Part shown: positions 6,484-7,667 of the stretch, piece by piece
Numbering within the stretch: position 1 is the stretch's first letter
How the letters are laid out: each line of letters opens with the position of its first letter
DNA from: an uncultured Eubacteriales bacterium
GTDB lineage: Bacteria > Bacillota > Clostridia > Oscillospirales > Oscillospiraceae
Assembly (NCBI GenBank): GCA_900553135.1
Contig: USCO01000105.1
Span: 1-7,667, forward strand
Reading direction: 5' to 3'
Length of the DNA: 7,667 bases
Position numbers and translations under genes: made by a program
Notes under the pieces: generated by a model
What the model was told of the DNA's origin: nothing
What the model saw: only the letters and a program-made list of their open reading frames with translations
Databases searched by the model: none

Positions 6484-7566
6484 TCAGCCAGCCAGATCGT
6501 CAAAGCTCTCGGCGGTGGTGATGGACGCCACCTTGGTGCACAGGGGGGCGAAGGTCTCGGCGATGGTGTCGTAGTCCAGCCCCAGGGCGGCGCAGGTCTC
6601 GGTGTTCACGGTGGCGGTGCCGTTGTCAAAGGTCTTGACGGGGGTGGTGGCGGGGTCGGCGCCGTTGACCAGGATGTCGGCCACCATGTTGGCGGTCTCC
6701 ACGCCCAGGTTGGCGTAATCCACGCCGTAGCCCAGGAAGGCGCCGTTCAGGGCGAAGGAGTCAGCCCCGGTGTAGTGGGGAATGCCGGCGTCAATGAAGG
6801 TCTCGTAGATGGCAAGCTCGGCGGTCATGATGGTGTTGTCGGTGGGGGTAAACACGGCGTCCACTCCGTCGGACACCAGAGCCTGGGCGGCCAGCATGAC
6901 CTCGTCGGTGGTGGTGCCGGTGCGCTCCACGTACTGGATGCCCTTGGAATCCAGGTACTCCTTGGCGTGGGCGATGGGGGTGGCGGAGGAATCCTGGCCC
7001 TGGTCATACAGCAGGCCGATCTTCTTGGTGTCGGGGTTGGCGGCGAAGATCAGGTCCATGATTGCGTTGGTGTCCAGGTAGTCGGAGGTGCCGGTGATGT
7101 TGGCGCCGGGGGCCTCCAGGCTCTCCACCACGCCGGTGCTCACGGGATCAGAGACGGCGGAGAAGACCACGGGGACCTGGCTGTCCTCGGTGGCCGCCTG
7201 CATGGCGGTGGCAACGGGGGTGGCCACGCCCACCATCAGGTCCACATCGTCGGAGAGGAAGTTGGCGATGATTTGGTTCAGCACGGTGGCGTCGCCGTTG
7301 CAGTTATCGTAAGAGATGTCAAAGGTCACGTTGTACTGCTCGCCCAGGGCGGCCAGCTGGGTCTGGATGTTGTCCACGATCTGGTTCAGGGACGCGTCAT
7401 CCACATAGTTGCAGATGCCCACCTTGTACACGGTGCCGTTCTCGCCGCCGGAGGAGGAACCTCCGCCGGAAGCGGAGCTGCCATTGCCGCCGGAGCAGGC
7501 GGCCAGGGACAGGGCGAGGGTCAGGGACAGGGCAGCAGCGGTGATCTTCTTCATGGTCTTTTTCAT
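6484..7566 (-). CDS. ABC transporter substrate-binding lipoprotein (PF04392-like)
   Basis: A 360-residue extracytoplasmic binding protein that captures ligand and delivers it to the permease. It opens with Lys residues and a hydrophobic signal segment, then the lipobox LAAC, with Cys24 as the predicted lipidation site, and a Gly/Ser-rich linker (25-43). The mature part has two lobes of the periplasmic-binding type. VGVATPVATAMQAATEDSQ with VPVVFSAVSDPV, GTSDYLD and KKIGLLYDQG are typical of the ABC_sub_bind family, which includes the Trp/Tyr-linked TrpX lipoproteins. Four further cysteines (52, 89, 325, 343) could form disulfides, though this is untested. The start at 7566 is set by GGAGGT six bases upstream; Met5 is a poorer alternative. 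It is first in the importer operon, usual for such genes. An aromatic amino acid is a fair guess for the ligand, but PF04392 members are often misannotated and it could differ. Confidence 0.93.
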   Translation of the reverse strand: MKKTMKKITAAALSLTLALSLAACSGGNGSSASGGGSSSGGENGTVYKVGICNYVDDASLNQIVDNIQTQLAALGEQYNVTFDISYDNCNGDATVLNQIIANFLSDDVDLMVGVATPVATAMQAATEDSQVPVVFSAVSDPVSTGVVESLEAPGANITGTSDYLDTNAIMDLIFAANPDTKKIGLLYDQGQDSSATPIAHAKEYLDSKGIQYVERTGTTTDEVMLAAQALVSDGVDAVFTPTDNTIMTAELAIYETFIDAGIPHYTGADSFALNGAFLGYGVDYANLGVETANMVADILVNGADPATTPVKTFDNGTATVNTETCAALGLDYDTIAETFAPLCTKVASITTAESFDDLAG

Positions 7567-7667
7567 AACAATACCTCCATAAATTTGGCCCTTGGGCCGA
7601 GATTGGTTTGGGTGGGTGATGGAGGGGCCGCTGCCAACGGCCTTGGCTTGGGAGAATAAAAAAAATC
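7567..7667 (-). promoter_or_regulatory. Leader segment upstream of the importer operon, cut by window edge
   Basis: The 101 bases before the binding protein gene hold no convincing -35/-10 pair, so the promoter is probably beyond the window. On the minus strand the segment opens with eight U residues (7665-7658), which could be the tail of an intrinsic terminator or attenuator whose hairpin is outside. A 5-bp hairpin (GCCAA/TTGGC, 7633-7647) and a perfect 12-base palindrome (GGCCCTTGGGCC, 7587-7598) just ahead of the ribosome binding site are also present. Function is uncertain. Confidence 0.35.

Noticed and set aside
6409..7659. Plus-strand open frame of 416 codons opposite the binding protein
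   Set aside because: It is a codon-aligned shadow, extremely rich in G and V, while the minus strand encodes a lipoprotein with signal peptide, lipobox and family motifs.

Overview
The window carries six protein-coding genes, all on the minus strand, so transcription runs from base 7667 towards base 1. High G+C, codon use that nearly excludes TTA, CTA and TCA, strong AGGAGG-type ribosome binding sites, sigma-A-like promoters, a T-box riboswitch and a lipoprotein with a Gly/Ser linker all point to a G+C-rich Firmicute. A gut Oscillospiraceae/Clostridia member (Flavonifractor, Intestinimonas or Lawsonibacter type) is my inference from style; it was not tested by a search.

Layout in order of transcription: (1) A three-gene ABC importer: lipid-anchored substrate-binding protein (7566-6484), a 14-bp intercistronic hairpin, LivH/RbsC-like permease (6406-5474), and an ATPase (5480-4695) whose start overlaps the permease stop as ATGCTGA. 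The family resembles the TrpX/TrpY/TrpZ-type aromatic amino acid importers (PF04392 binding protein), but the substrate is not proven. (2) A near-consensus promoter (TTGACT-17-TATAAT) starting one base after the ATPase stop. It drives a T-box leader with a recognisable Stem I, a candidate GUG (Val) specifier, the T-box sequence and an 11-bp intrinsic terminator. (3) The genes under that leader: a small two-helix membrane protein with a YcxB-like C-terminal domain (4385-3879), then valyl-tRNA synthetase valS (3820-1193). (4) Two hairpins behind valS. (5) A separate promoter (TTGACA-17-TTTAAT) whose -35 box sits inside a 20-bp dyad, driving an aldo/keto reductase with a C-terminal two-cluster [4Fe-4S] ferredoxin-like domain (1056-31).

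Functionally, valS and the small membrane protein should be induced together when Val-tRNA is uncharged. The importer and the aldo/keto reductase are separate units. I see no mobile element, CRISPR array, rRNA or tRNA gene, phage gene or broken gene. The coding content is ordinary. The most interesting parts are regulatory: the membrane protein placed between the T-box and valS, the lack of room for an importer terminator before the T-box promoter, the intercistronic hairpin, and the dyad over the reductase promoter.
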